64,000 nt of DNA. It comes from Streptomyces amritsarensis (GTDB lineage: Bacteria; Actinomycetota; Actinomycetes; Streptomycetales; Streptomycetaceae). The position numbers and the translations under genes were made by a program. Position 1 is the first letter of the stretch; every line of letters starts with the position of its first letter. The stretch is from contig NZ_MQUR01000006.1 of assembly GCF_001953875.1 (NCBI RefSeq), positions 1 through 64,000 of the forward strand, read 5' to 3'. A model generated the notes under the pieces. The model ran no database searches. It saw only the letters and a list, made by a program, of their open reading frames with translations, and was not told where the DNA came from. Positions 50,313 to 59,592 of the stretch are shown one piece after another.

Positions 50313-53300
50313 TCACTGCTCCGCGCCGGTCAGCTGGGCGAGGGTCGAGCCGGTGGTCGTCTTGCGGATGTGGAGGCGGTGGGTGATGCGCCGGCGGAGT
50401 TCGGGGACGTGGCTGATGACCCCGACCGTCCGGTCGTGCGCGCGCAGGGAGTCCAGGACGTCGAGGACCTTGTGGAGGGTGTCCTCGTCGAGGGTGCCGA
50501 AGCCTTCGTCGATGAAGAGGGTGTCGAGGGCCTGGCCGCCCGATTCGGCCGTGACGACGTCGGCCAGTCCGAGGGCGAGGGAGAGGGAGGCGAAGAACGA
50601 CTCGCCGCCGGAGAGGGTGTCGGTGTCGCGCTCCTTGCCCGTCCAGGAGTCGGTGATCTTCAGGCCGAGGCCGGAGCGGGCTCCGTGCGAGGCCCGGCCG
50701 TCGGAGTGCACGAGGGTGTAGCGGTGGTCCGACATGCGGGTGAGGCGGGTGTTGGCGGCGGTGACGACCTCTTCGAGGCGGGCGGCCAGGACGTAGGCCT
50801 CCAACTGCATGCGCAGTGAGTTCCCGGGCGAGGTGCCGTTGACCAGGCCGTGCAGGTGGTCGACGGTGCGGTGGGCGTCTTCGGCGGGTTCGAGGTCCCC
50901 GACGCGGGTGGTGAGCCGGGCCAGCAGGTCGGCGAGGGCACGGGCGCGTGTGGCGGCGTGTGCGGCTCGGGCGGCCGCGCCGGTGTGGCGGGCGGTGGCG
51001 GCGTCGAGTCGCCCGGTGGCTTCGCCGGGGTCGGCGGGCGGCAGGGCCGCGGCCGCGGCGATGTCGGGTTCCTGCAGGCGTGCGGCGGCCACGGCGCGCT
51101 GTTCGCGCCACTGGTCGATCTCCGCTTCAAGGGTGCGGATCTCCTCGTCGGAGCGCTGGGCCCGTGCGGCGGCCTCCAGGGAGTCGAAGCCGGCCGAGTG
51201 GGCGGCCTGCTCCGCCGCTCGCCTCGACTCCTCGTGTTCGGCGGCCGTCCGCGCCGTGTCGCCGCAGTGTTCGGCCGCGGTGGTGAGGTGGTCGGCCGTC
51301 CGGGTGAGCCGCGTGATGCGCCGGGCGAGGGTGGGGTCGTCGGCGCGGGCGCCGGTGATCTTCCGGTCGAGGTCCTCGATCCGGTGCGCGAGTGCCTCGT
51401 GGGCGGCGTCGGCGGCGGCGAGCCGGGTGGCCGCCGCGGTCCTGGCCTCGTCGGTCTGGGCGTGCCGGTGTTCCAGCGCGACGAGTTCCTCGGCCGCCGG
51501 CCCGCTGTCGGCCGCGGCTTCGAGGGCTGCTGCCAGGAGGTCCCGCAGCGTGGCGCGTTCGGCGGTGAGGACGGCCAGGGCGGTGTCCCCGCCCGCCTCG
51601 CCGCGGGCCGCCGCCGCCAGCTGGAGGAGGTCCTGCAGGCCGTCCCGGAGAGCGCGCTCGGTGTCCTGGGCCTGCGCGTGGCGGGTCTCGGCCTGCTTCT
51701 CGTCGGCGGCCGTGGGCTGGTCGGGGTGCGGGGCCGCCGGGTTCGGGTGGACGGGTGAACCGCAGACCGCGCAGGGCTCGCCGTCTTCGAGCCCGAGGGC
51801 GAGTTCGGCGGCCATGCCGTCCGTGCGCCGGCGCCGGATGTCGATGTGTTCCCGCGCGGCTTCGCTCGTCGTGTTCCGGGCCGCCGCGAAGGCCTGCTCG
51901 GCCGCGCCGATCTGCTCGACGTGCGCGTCCCGGCGTTTCGCCGCGTCGACGCGGGCGTCGAGGAGATCCAGGGCGGTGGCGTGCCGGCGGCCGGCCTCCT
52001 CCGCGGTGCGTGCGGCGTCGAGGCGGGCGCGCAGCTCCGTACGGCGCTGCGGCGCCTCGGCCAGCCAGGCTTCGGCGTCGTCGAGGTCCTGGGCGAGTTC
52101 CTGGCGTTCGTCGTCCAGTTTCCGCAGGTCCGTCGTGTGCTGCTGGAGGGAGGCCTCGTCGGGCAGGAGTGCCTGCAGTGCGCCGATGTCGGCGCGCAGG
52201 CGCTGCCCGGCCCGGGTGAGGTCGGCGGCGGCGAGCACCGCGTGCTCGGGGCTCAGGGCGGCACGGGCCCGGCGCTCGTCCTCCAGCGCCCGGGCGTGCT
52301 GTTCGGCGGCGGTGGTCGCGGCTTCCAGGAGGGGGGCGAGCTTCTGCCCCTGCTGGGCCTCCTGGCGTTGCCGGCCGAGGTCGGCCTGCCGGTCCGTCTG
52401 CTCGTCGAGGGCCTTGAGCCGGTCGTGGGCCTGGCGGTGGGCTTCCTGCCGGGAGGCGAGGTCGTGCACGGCGCGTTCGGCGTCTCGGAATGCGGCCAGC
52501 TCCTCCTGCGCCTGTCCGGCGGCGGCGGCCGCGTCGCGTTCGCGGGTGACGGCCTCGGCGTGCAGGGCGGTCGCCCAGGCGAGGGCGGGGCCGGTGAGGG
52601 TGGCGGGGTCGGCGGCGACCGGGGCGCCCTCGTGCGGCTCGAGCTCCTCCCCCGCTTCCTGCTGGATGCGCTCGGTCAGGTGCACGACGGACGTACGGGC
52701 CTCGTCGCGCTGCTGGGCGAGGGCGTTCTTCCGTGCGGCCAGCCAGTTCTCGACGGACCCGAACCGGTGGGTGTGGAAGAGCTTGCCGAGCAGGTCCTTG
52801 CGGTCGGAGGCGCTGGCGCGCAGGAATTTGGTGAATTCGTTCTGCGGCAGGAGCACGACCTGGCAGAACTGCTGCCGGCTCATCCCGAGCAGCGTCTTGA
52901 TCTCGTCCGCGGCTTCCCTGTGGGACCTGCTCAGGGCCTCCCAGTGGCCCTGTCCCGAGGGGCCCGGGGACCATTGGCTGAGGTGGGTCTCGGCCGGCTG
53001 CTGGGTGGTTCCCCCTCCGCGGACCTTGGGCTTCTGCTGGGCGGGAACCCGTCGGATCCGCAACCGTTTGCCGGCGAGGGTGACTTCGAGCGTCACCTCG
53101 GTGAGGAGGCCGGCGGGGGCGTGGTCGCTGCGCAGCTGGAGTTTGCGGTCGGTGGGGGGCTCTCCGTAGAGGGCGACGCAGATGGCGGCGAATAGGGTGC
53201 TCTTGCCGGCTCCGGTGTCTCCGTGCAGGAGGAACAGTCCGTCGCGGGTCAGGGCGTCGAAGTCGACGGTGTGGGTGCCGGCGAAGGGGCCGAACGCCTG

Positions 53301-53324
53301 TAGGCGCAGGGTGTGCAGGCGCAT
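50313..53324 (-). CDS. sbcC: Exonuclease subunit SbcC (Rad50-like SMC ATPase)
   Basis: This 1003-residue SMC-like ATPase partners SbcD to process hairpins, palindromes and protein-blocked DNA ends. The Walker A is HGDTGAGKSTLFA (about 34-46). Two long coiled coils flank the zinc hook GEPCAVCGSPVHP (Cys518 and Cys521). The ABC signature is DTLSGGESFFASLSLALGLA, followed by Walker B DTLFIDEGFGTLDED. The start ATG overlaps the sbcD stop by one base (TGATG at 53322-53326), as in other actinobacteria. The family length is normal and the gene is complete. Confidence 0.95.
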   Translation of the reverse strand: MRLHTLRLQAFGPFAGTHTVDFDALTRDGLFLLHGDTGAGKSTLFAAICVALYGEPPTDRKLQLRSDHAPAGLLTEVTLEVTLAGKRLRIRRVPAQQKPKVRGGGTTQQPAETHLSQWSPGPSGQGHWEALSRSHREAADEIKTLLGMSRQQFCQVVLLPQNEFTKFLRASASDRKDLLGKLFHTHRFGSVENWLAARKNALAQQRDEARTSVVHLTERIQQEAGEELEPHEGAPVAADPATLTGPALAWATALHAEAVTRERDAAAAAGQAQEELAAFRDAERAVHDLASRQEAHRQAHDRLKALDEQTDRQADLGRQRQEAQQGQKLAPLLEAATTAAEQHARALEDERRARAALSPEHAVLAAADLTRAGQRLRADIGALQALLPDEASLQQHTTDLRKLDDERQELAQDLDDAEAWLAEAPQRRTELRARLDAARTAEEAGRRHATALDLLDARVDAAKRRDAHVEQIGAAEQAFAAARNTTSEAAREHIDIRRRRTDGMAAELALGLEDGEPCAVCGSPVHPNPAAPHPDQPTAADEKQAETRHAQAQDTERALRDGLQDLLQLAAAARGEAGGDTALAVLTAERATLRDLLAAALEAAADSGPAAEELVALEHRHAQTDEARTAAATRLAAADAAHEALAHRIEDLDRKITGARADDPTLARRITRLTRTADHLTTAAEHCGDTARTAAEHEESRRAAEQAAHSAGFDSLEAAARAQRSDEEIRTLEAEIDQWREQRAVAAARLQEPDIAAAAALPPADPGEATGRLDAATARHTGAAARAAHAATRARALADLLARLTTRVGDLEPAEDAHRTVDHLHGLVNGTSPGNSLRMQLEAYVLAARLEEVVTAANTRLTRMSDHRYTLVHSDGRASHGARSGLGLKITDSWTGKERDTDTLSGGESFFASLSLALGLADVVTAESGGQALDTLFIDEGFGTLDEDTLHKVLDVLDSLRAHDRTVGVISHVPELRRRITHRLHIRKTTTGSTLAQLTGAEQ

Positions 53325-54502
53325 CAGACGGCCTCCTTCTCCTGGGCGTTGATGCGGGACCCGTCGACCGCTTCCCGCAGGAGCGCGCTCTCCTCGTCGG
53401 TGGGCCCGGTGCCGCGCACGGCGGTGATGAAGTCGTGGGTGATGTCGAGGTCGCCCCGGCCCCGCATGCGTTCGCCGTAGGAGGTGGTGGCCTGGGCGGG
53501 AAGGGAGGCGGGCGTGTGCTCGATGTGCAGGGTGTGGGGGAAGCGCTGCTTGAGCCGGGCCATCGGCTCGTAGGGGTGCGCGGTGTCGGTGAGGGTGACG
53601 TGCAGCCAGGCCTCGGCCATGGCCTCCTGGGCCGGGTCGGTCAGCAGGTCCTCCAGGCGGCCCGTCAGGCGGGCCAGGGGAAGCCGCAGGTCCGGCGGTA
53701 ACGCCGTGCGGGTCACGGTGGGCTCGGCGCTCCCCGGCAGGTCGACGAGCGTCAGCGACTTGTCGTGTCCGGCTTCGGAGAAGGAGTAGGCCAGCGGGGA
53801 GCCGCTGTAGTGGACGCGGTCGGTGACCCGTTGGGCGCGGTGCAGGTGGCCGAGGGCGGTGTAGTCGATGCCGTCGAAGACGCGGGCTGCGGCGTCGGCA
53901 ACGCCGCCGACACTGATGTCGCGTTCGCTGCCGGTGACGTCGGCCGGGCTGCCGCCGGCGGTGATGAAGGCGTGGGCGAGGACGACGGAGCGGGTGCCTG
54001 CGGGTCGTGTGGCGAGGTCGGCGCGGATGCGGTCCAGGGCGGAGGTGAGCACGGCCTGGTGGGAGGCCGTCTCGGCGCCCAGTTGGGTGTGTACGAGAGT
54101 GGGCTCGAGGTAGGGCACCGCGTAGACGGCGACGGGTCCGTCGGCGTCCTCGAGGAGGATCGGGGTGTCGAGGTCGGCCGGATCGGTCCGCAGGTGCACC
54201 CGGGCCCGGGCCAGCAGCCGCGCTCCCACGCCCAGCCGGTGGGCGGAGTCGTGGTTCCCGCTGATCATGACGGTGGGTATGTCCAGGTCCGCCAGCTGGT
54301 GCAGGGCGTCGCTGAACAGGCGCACGGCGTCGAGGCCGGGAATCGCCCGGTCGTAGACGTCGCCCGCGACGAGCAGCGCGTCCACCTGCTCGGTCCGGAC
54401 GGTTGCGCAGATGTGGTCGAGGACTTTGCGTTGGGCGTCGATCAGGTCTACTCCGTGGAACCGGCGGCCCAGGTGCCAGTCCGAAGTGTGCAGGAACCTC
54501 AT
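53324..54502 (-). CDS. sbcD: Exonuclease subunit SbcD (Mre11-like nuclease)
   Basis: This 392-residue metallophosphoesterase is the nuclease subunit of SbcCD. The metal motifs appear in order: MRFLHTSDWHLGRRF, LLVAGDVYDRAIPG, IPTVMISGNHDSAHR, VVLAHAF and TALGHLHRAQ. The ATG at 54500-54502 begins MRFLHTSDWH, the universal start; the upstream open frame is not protein-like. No strong ribosome site is visible. It overlaps sbcC by one base, ensuring co-translation. The function is DNA end processing during recombination and replication repair. Confidence 0.95.
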   Translation of the reverse strand: MRFLHTSDWHLGRRFHGVDLIDAQRKVLDHICATVRTEQVDALLVAGDVYDRAIPGLDAVRLFSDALHQLADLDIPTVMISGNHDSAHRLGVGARLLARARVHLRTDPADLDTPILLEDADGPVAVYAVPYLEPTLVHTQLGAETASHQAVLTSALDRIRADLATRPAGTRSVVLAHAFITAGGSPADVTGSERDISVGGVADAAARVFDGIDYTALGHLHRAQRVTDRVHYSGSPLAYSFSEAGHDKSLTLVDLPGSAEPTVTRTALPPDLRLPLARLTGRLEDLLTDPAQEAMAEAWLHVTLTDTAHPYEPMARLKQRFPHTLHIEHTPASLPAQATTSYGERMRGRGDLDITHDFITAVRGTGPTDEESALLREAVDGSRINAQEKEAV

Positions 54503-54823
54503 GGGCCCAGACCGTAACCGCACGCGCGGGGTCCCCGGACGGTTTTGCCGATAGGCGGAACGGCACACACCGCTCCGGCGGCGGGTGCGGGAAGGTTTCC
54601 CCCCTTGGGGCCGCGGGCCACCGTCGCTGCGGAAAGAAGTGCGGGGCCGCACCGGTACGTCGGGGGCCGATCGGATCGCCTGCCGGCAGCCGCCCCCGAT
54701 CCGGGGTGCGACCGGGACGGACCCGGGAACCGCCCGGGCTGCGGCCGGGGGCGTGCCTGACGCGGCCCGGGCGTCGCCGCCGCGGCCCGGCCGGTTCGCG
54801 GGCCGGTGCCGGTCGGCCCGGCC
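54503..54823. other. GC-rich intergenic stretch
   Basis: This is the promoter region of sbcDC plus GC-rich DNA with many short inverted repeats. No gene was recognised; all open frames are Arg/Pro/Gly strings. Confidence 0.45.
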
Positions 54824-54842
54824 GCCGGGCGGCTCGCCCGGC
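54824..54842 (-). terminator. Short terminator hairpin after the GNAT gene
   Basis: GCCGGGCG (54824-54831) pairs with CGCCCGGC (54835-54842) around a GCT loop, 2 bp past the GNAT stop codon on the minus strand. Confidence 0.55.
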
Positions 54843-54844
54843 AG

Positions 54845-55432
54845 TCAGCTCGCCGGGCGGGCGGCGGCGCTCTGCGCGGTCCGCGTCCTCCACTGGTCTG
54901 CCGTCATCCGCCAGATGACGTCGATCCCCGATTCGCCTGGCGTGAGCGGCCCTTCAGGAGCCGGTACACGCTCGATCTCGGTGAATCCCGCCCGTCGCGC
55001 GACGGCCCCGCTGGCATGGTTCGCGGCGTCGTGGTGGATCTCGATGCGGTCGGTGCCGTCCAGCCGGAAGCCCGCGCCGACGAGGGTCTCCACGGCCATG
55101 GTGACCAGGCCCCGCCCGGTCCGGGCGGGGTGGAGCCAGTAGCCGATTTCGAGGCCGCCCGCTCCGATGCGGCGCATGAGGCTGCAACTGCCGATCACTT
55201 CGGCGTCCGCGGTGATCGCGTAGCCGAATTCCCGCCCGGTCTCCCACTTCTGCTGGGCCTCGGTGAGGAATGCGGCGGTCTGCCGCCTGCCGGGGTCGGC
55301 AGCCCACGGCATCCACGGCACCAGGTGGTCGAGCGACTCGCGGATCGCGCGCTCCAGGGCGTCGAGGTCGCTCATGCGCCAGCGGCGCAGGTCGGCCTGG
55401 GGGGAACGGAGGCTTTCGGGGGGCTCATCCAT
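54845..55432 (-). CDS. GNAT-family N-acetyltransferase
   Basis: This 195-residue acetyltransferase of the RimJ/RimL-like GNAT branch transfers an acetyl group from acetyl-CoA to an amine. The acetyl-CoA loop lies in GYWLHPARTGRGLVTMAVET (R/Q-x-x-G-x-G/A type), and other landmarks are LRRWRMSDLDALERAIRESL and VARRAGFTEIERV. The ATG at 55430-55432 is used; 14 further residues upstream are possible. It lies 41 bp downstream of the MepB-like gene on the same strand and ends at a hairpin. The acceptor is unknown. Confidence 0.88.
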   Translation of the reverse strand: MDEPPESLRSPQADLRRWRMSDLDALERAIRESLDHLVPWMPWAADPGRRQTAAFLTEAQQKWETGREFGYAITADAEVIGSCSLMRRIGAGGLEIGYWLHPARTGRGLVTMAVETLVGAGFRLDGTDRIEIHHDAANHASGAVARRAGFTEIERVPAPEGPLTPGESGIDVIWRMTADQWRTRTAQSAAARPAS

Positions 55433-55473
55433 GCAAGGGATGTTCGCCCGCAACGGCCGGCCGCCACAACGCA

Positions 55474-56046
55474 TTAACGGCCGAGTGCTCCTCCGGGGTG
55501 GTAGAGCGCGTGTGCGCGGGACATGTCGACCGGCTCCCCCTCGCGGAGCCGGAGGAAGTGTTCCACCTGCCAGGCCTGGGTACGGCCGGCCTGCCGGCCG
55601 GTGGTCGTCACCCAGGGCGGATAGACGCGGAAGGCCCGTTTGCCGCCGGCGCCGTTCGTCGACACGATGTCCCGCTCGCGCAGCACCTCCCGCGGGAACA
55701 CGAACTGCCCGAACCGATCGCCCTCACGGCTGCTGACGACGAACAGGTCGACGGGATCCGCCGCGTCGTAGGGCTGGATCGGCCCGCTCGCGGACCTCTT
55801 CCACACCGTCACGAACTGGCCGGCCTTGGTCGGGGTCGTCCTGGCCACCCGGAACCGGACCGAGAGCCCGTCCAGGGTGAATCCGCACGCCCCGTAGTCG
55901 GCGCTCTCCGCCTCGGGCACCGCCGGCGAGCACGTGAAGCCGCCCGGGTCGTACACCAGAGCCCTCGCCCGCAGCAGGTCGTCCGGAATCCGCGGCGAGG
56001 CCCCGCCCCGTCCGACCGTTCCGCGTGCTTCGCCGTCCGTCGCCAT
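55474..56046 (-). CDS. MepB-family protein
   Basis: This soluble protein of 190 residues matches the MepB family as I recall it. It has YGACGFTLDGLSVRFRVART, then TPTKAGQFVTVWKR, IQPYDAADPVDLFVVSSREG, GQFVFPREVLRERDI and KRAFRVYPPWV in the conserved order. The ATG at 56044-56046 has AGGA seven bases upstream. MepB was named for its operon position beside a staphylococcal multidrug efflux gene; its activity is unknown. Here it precedes a GNAT gene, probably as an operon. Confidence 0.82.
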   Translation of the reverse strand: MATDGEARGTVGRGGASPRIPDDLLRARALVYDPGGFTCSPAVPEAESADYGACGFTLDGLSVRFRVARTTPTKAGQFVTVWKRSASGPIQPYDAADPVDLFVVSSREGDRFGQFVFPREVLRERDIVSTNGAGGKRAFRVYPPWVTTTGRQAGRTQAWQVEHFLRLREGEPVDMSRAHALYHPGGALGR

Positions 56047-56164
56047 GTCCCCATCCTGCCAGACATCGAACACGTGGACGAATTCGCACGCCTCGCCGGG
56101 CCGCTACAGGGAGGCGCTTGCCGCGGCCCTTGACGGCCGCAGGGGCGCAGAGCACAGTAGCCAG

Positions 56165-56188
56165 CGTTCTGAGAGCGCTCTCAGAACG
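56165..56188. promoter_or_regulatory. 24-bp perfect palindrome upstream of the glucanase (LacI-type operator)
   Basis: A perfect palindrome centred on GAGAGCGCTCTC lies 63 bp before the GH16 start codon. The AGCGCT core with flanking symmetric bases is the style of LacI-family operators controlling Streptomyces glycoside hydrolases, such as the CebR box TGGGAGCGCTCCCA. Confidence 0.7.
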
Positions 56189-56250
56189 GTGGACCCGGCT
56201 CTACATCCCCCCGCATCCGCGCCTCCGCGCGCGCTTCAGAGAGGGCACCC

Positions 56251-57690
56251 ATGCGCGAGACATCCGACCGGAAACGAGCAGAACGGCCAGAACGAGCGAC
56301 CTTACGGCGGGCCGTCATGGCCGCGATCGGTACGGCCGCCCTGGTCGCCACCGCCGCCGCGGGCATCGTGCTGCCCGCGAGCGCCGCGGCTCCCCCCGCA
56401 CCGGCGGGCTGGTCCCAGGTGTTCCTGGACGAGTTCGACGGTCCCGCGGGCTCCGGCGTGGACACCGCCGACTGGCAGTACACCACCGGCACCAGCTACC
56501 CCGGCGGTCCCGCCAACTTCGGTACCGGCGAGATCGAGACGATGACCGCCGACCCCGCCAACGTCTCCCTCGACGGAGCGGGCCACCTCCGCATCACCCC
56601 CCGCCGGGACGCGGCGGGCCGGTGGACGTCCGGTCGCGTCGAGACCCGGCGGGGCGATTTCCAGCCCCCCGCGGGCGGTACCCTCCGCGCCGAGGCCCGC
56701 ATCCAGATGCCGAACGTCACGGGGCCGGCCGCCAAGGGCTACTGGCCCGCCTTCTGGATGCTCGGCACCCCGTACCGCGGGAACTGGTGGAACTGGCCGG
56801 GCATCGGCGAGATCGACATCATGGAGAACGTCCAGGGCCTCAACACCGTCTGGGCGACCGTGCACTGCGGCACGACCCCGGGCGGCCCCTGCAACGAGAC
56901 GTCCGGAATCGGCGGCCAGCGCGTCTGCCCCGGGGCCACCTGCCAGGCCGGTTTCCACACCTACGCCGTCGAGTGGGACCGCTCGACGGCGGTCGAGCAG
57001 ATGCGCTTCTACGTCGACGGCCTCAACTACCACACCGTGCGCGCCGATCAGGTGGACGCGAAGACCTGGGCCGACGCCACGAACCACGGCTACTTCATCA
57101 TCCTGAACGTCGCCATGGGCGGCGGCTTCCCCGACGCGTTCGGGGGCGGGCCCGACGCCGGCACCGAGCCCGGCCACGCCATGGTCGTCGACTACGTGTC
57201 CGTCCTGCGGTCGACGGGTGGTACGACACCGCCCACCACTCCCCCGACCACCCCGCCCACGACCCCGCCGTCCGGCAACCGCGACGCGTACGCCGCGATC
57301 CAGGCCGAGTCGTACGACGGACAGTCGGGCACGGCCCGGGAGGCGTCCGCGGACACGGGCGGCGGCCAGAACCTCGCGGCCATCGGCAACGGCGACTGGG
57401 CCCTGTTCCGTGGCGTCGACTTCGGCTCCGCCGCGGCGCTGCAGTTCCGCGGCCGGGTGGCGAGCGGCGCCGCCGGCGGGGTCAGCGGGCTCGTCGAGGT
57501 ACGGCTCGACAGCCGGACCTCGCCCCCGATCGGCAGCTTCTCCGTGGCGAACACCGGCGGGTGGCAGAGCTGGCGCACGATCCCGGCGAACATCACCGCG
57601 GTCACGGGCACGCACGACGTCTATCTGACCTTCACCAGCGGCCAGCCGGCCGACTTCGTGAACGTCAACTGGTTCGAATTCGGCCACTGA
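56251..57690 (+). CDS. Secreted GH16 endo-beta-1,3-glucanase with CBM6
   Basis: This 479-residue modular exported enzyme would hydrolyse beta-1,3-glucans such as laminarin or fungal wall glucan. The signal peptide has a long basic start (RKRAERPERATLRR) and cleaves near residue 46 (PASAAAPP). The catalytic domain (about 53-320) has the GH16 motif GIGEIDIMENV, giving Glu187 as nucleophile, Asp189 and Glu192 as acid/base. A Thr-Pro linker (TTPPTTPPTTPP, about 325-340) joins a C-terminal CBM6-like domain (about 344-479: IQAESYDGQSG, TGGWQSWRTI, VNVNWFEFG). Expression is probably under a LacI-type repressor. A 16-bp-stem terminator follows. Confidence 0.95.
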   Translation: MRETSDRKRAERPERATLRRAVMAAIGTAALVATAAAGIVLPASAAAPPAPAGWSQVFLDEFDGPAGSGVDTADWQYTTGTSYPGGPANFGTGEIETMTADPANVSLDGAGHLRITPRRDAAGRWTSGRVETRRGDFQPPAGGTLRAEARIQMPNVTGPAAKGYWPAFWMLGTPYRGNWWNWPGIGEIDIMENVQGLNTVWATVHCGTTPGGPCNETSGIGGQRVCPGATCQAGFHTYAVEWDRSTAVEQMRFYVDGLNYHTVRADQVDAKTWADATNHGYFIILNVAMGGGFPDAFGGGPDAGTEPGHAMVVDYVSVLRSTGGTTPPTTPPTTPPTTPPSGNRDAYAAIQAESYDGQSGTAREASADTGGGQNLAAIGNGDWALFRGVDFGSAAALQFRGRVASGAAGGVSGLVEVRLDSRTSPPIGSFSVANTGGWQSWRTIPANITAVTGTHDVYLTFTSGQPADFVNVNWFEFGH

Positions 57691-57702
57691 CACGGCCTGC
57701 CC

Positions 57703-57737
57703 GCGGGCGCGGCCGGTGCGCCACCGGCCGCGCCCGC
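57703..57737. terminator. 16-bp-stem terminator between glucanase and polX
   Basis: Perfect arms at 57703-57718 (GCGGGCGCGGCCGGTG) and 57722-57737 enclose a CGC loop, 12 bp after the glucanase stop. It serves two convergent genes. Confidence 0.75.
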
Positions 57738-57785
57738 CGCGACGACCGTGCGTGCGTGCGAGCGGGCTCCGGGCCCCTCTCGGCG

Positions 57786-59510
57786 CTACGCCTTCTTGTC
57801 GAGGAAGCGGCGCAGCCTCGTCAGCGGCCAGGCGTTGATGACGTCGTCCGCGGTCAGCCAGCCGCGCTGCGCCGTCCCCACCCCGTAGCGCATGTAGGGC
57901 AGATGTGTGGTGGCGTGGGCGTCCGAGTTCACCGCGAACTTCACCCCGTACCGCTTCGCCCGCAGGATGTCCTCGTCGCACAGGTCGAGCCGCTCGGGGT
58001 GGGCGTTGATCTCCAGGGCGGTGCCCGCCCGCGCGCAGGCCTCGAAGACGGCGTCGAAGTCGGCGTCGATGCCCGGGCGTTTGCCGATCCGGCGGGTCGT
58101 GGGATGGCCGATGACGGCAACGTGCGGGTTCTGGCAGGCGCGGATGAGACGGTGCGTCAGTTCCCGCCTGCTCTGGTGGAAGTGCGAGTGCACCGAGGCC
58201 ACGCAGAGGTCGAAGCCCGCGAGGAATTCGTCGGGCCAGTCCAGTGAGCCGTCGGGGCCGATGTTGAGTTCCGTCCCGTGCAGCAGCCGCATCCGGCGGT
58301 GCCTGCCGTCCAGTTCGCGCACCCGCTCGCGCTGGGCGAGGATCTTCTCGCCGGTCATGCGCTGCATGGCGAGGTTCGGGGCGTGGTCGGTGACCGCGTA
58401 GTACGCGTATCCCCGGGCGGCAGCGGCGGCGACCATGTCCTCCAGCGGGGCGAGTCCGTCCGTGAGGTCGGTGTGGGTGTGCAGGTCGCCGCGGATGTCC
58501 TTGTCGTCGAGGAGGTCGGGGAGTTCGCCGCGCAGCCCGGCCGCGATCTCGCCGCGGTCCTCGCGCAGCGTCGGGGGGATCCAGGGCAGTCCGAGCCGGC
58601 CGTAGACGGATTCCTCGGTCTCGGAGGTGATGCTGTCGCCGCTCTCGGCGTCGAAGAGCCCGTACTCGGAGAGTTTGAGGCCCTGGCGTACGGCGAGTGC
58701 GCGGGTGCGGATGTTGTGGGCCTTGGAACCGGTGAAGTACTGCAAGCCGGCGCCCCAGGAGGCGGGCGGGAGGACCCGCAGGTCCACCTGGAGGCCCGTG
58801 GCGGTCCGTACGGAGGTCTTCTTCTCGCCGCGTGCGATGACCTCGGCGATGTACGGGAGGGAGGTCAGGGTGTCCATGAACGGCGCGGACCTGCGCGCCG
58901 CCACCAGGATGTCGACGTCGCCGATGGTCTCCCGCATGCGGCGCAGGGATCCCGCGTACGTGCAGCGGACGCAGCCCCGGACGGCGGACAGCTCGGCGAC
59001 GAGCTGTTCGGCGACGTCCATGGCGGCGCCGACGAGGATCCGCCCCTCACCCGCCTTCTGCAGCAGCGCGATGCCGTGCAGGATGTTGTCCTCGGTGCGC
59101 TCGCCGAAGCCCTTGAGGTCGCGCAGCCGTTCCTGGTGGACGGCTTCGAGGAGCTGCTCGACGGAGGTGATGCCCAGCTCCTCGTACAGGGTCATGGCCT
59201 TGCGCGGTCCGAGCCCGGGGATCGCGATCAGTTCGCGCACGCCGGAGGGCACGGAGGCCCTCGCCTCGTCCACGACGGACATGCGGCCGGTCCGCAGGTA
59301 TTCGAGGATCTTGTCCGCGACCGACCGGCCGACGCCGGGGATCTCGCGCAGGCCCTTGGCGTCGAGGGCGGCGACGTCCTGGGGGTGGCCGCCGACGGCG
59401 CGGGCCGCCTTCTCGTAGGCGCGCGCCTTGAACGCCTCCCCGCCCCGGATCGCGATGAGGTCCGCGTACTCCTGGAGCATCGCCTCGACCTGGTCGTTGG
59501 CTCGGGCCAT
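57786..59510 (-). CDS. polX: PolX-type DNA polymerase / PHP-domain nuclease
   Basis: This 574-residue family X DNA polymerase has a C-terminal PHP domain and would act in base-excision or gap-filling repair. The ATG at 59508-59510 begins MARANDQVEAMLQEYADLI; the GGAGG is only one base from it, so a GTG at 59534 is possible. HhH elements (LREIPGVGRSVADKILEYLR, LIAIPGLGPRKAMTLYEEL) precede the polymerase core. The PHP metal motif is GDLHTHTDLTDGLAPLEDM, with TDHAPNLAMQR and later His/Asp ligands, ending in VNSDAHATTHLPYMRYG. The palm catalytic Asp pair should lie near VDILVAARRS. The gene is complete. Confidence 0.94.
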   Translation of the reverse strand: MARANDQVEAMLQEYADLIAIRGGEAFKARAYEKAARAVGGHPQDVAALDAKGLREIPGVGRSVADKILEYLRTGRMSVVDEARASVPSGVRELIAIPGLGPRKAMTLYEELGITSVEQLLEAVHQERLRDLKGFGERTEDNILHGIALLQKAGEGRILVGAAMDVAEQLVAELSAVRGCVRCTYAGSLRRMRETIGDVDILVAARRSAPFMDTLTSLPYIAEVIARGEKKTSVRTATGLQVDLRVLPPASWGAGLQYFTGSKAHNIRTRALAVRQGLKLSEYGLFDAESGDSITSETEESVYGRLGLPWIPPTLREDRGEIAAGLRGELPDLLDDKDIRGDLHTHTDLTDGLAPLEDMVAAAAARGYAYYAVTDHAPNLAMQRMTGEKILAQRERVRELDGRHRRMRLLHGTELNIGPDGSLDWPDEFLAGFDLCVASVHSHFHQSRRELTHRLIRACQNPHVAVIGHPTTRRIGKRPGIDADFDAVFEACARAGTALEINAHPERLDLCDEDILRAKRYGVKFAVNSDAHATTHLPYMRYGVGTAQRGWLTADDVINAWPLTRLRRFLDKKA

Positions 59511-59592
59511 GCCTCCAGGGTGCCCCGCCGGCACCGGGCGGGCACGCCGGACGGGCCGGCCGCGCCGGGGCGCGTACGCCTACGCTGAAGGG

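Noticed and set aside
50809..53169. 786-codon plus-strand frame
   Set aside because: It is antisense to sbcC and consists of Ser/Arg/Ala/Cys-rich sequence, a GC-driven shadow.
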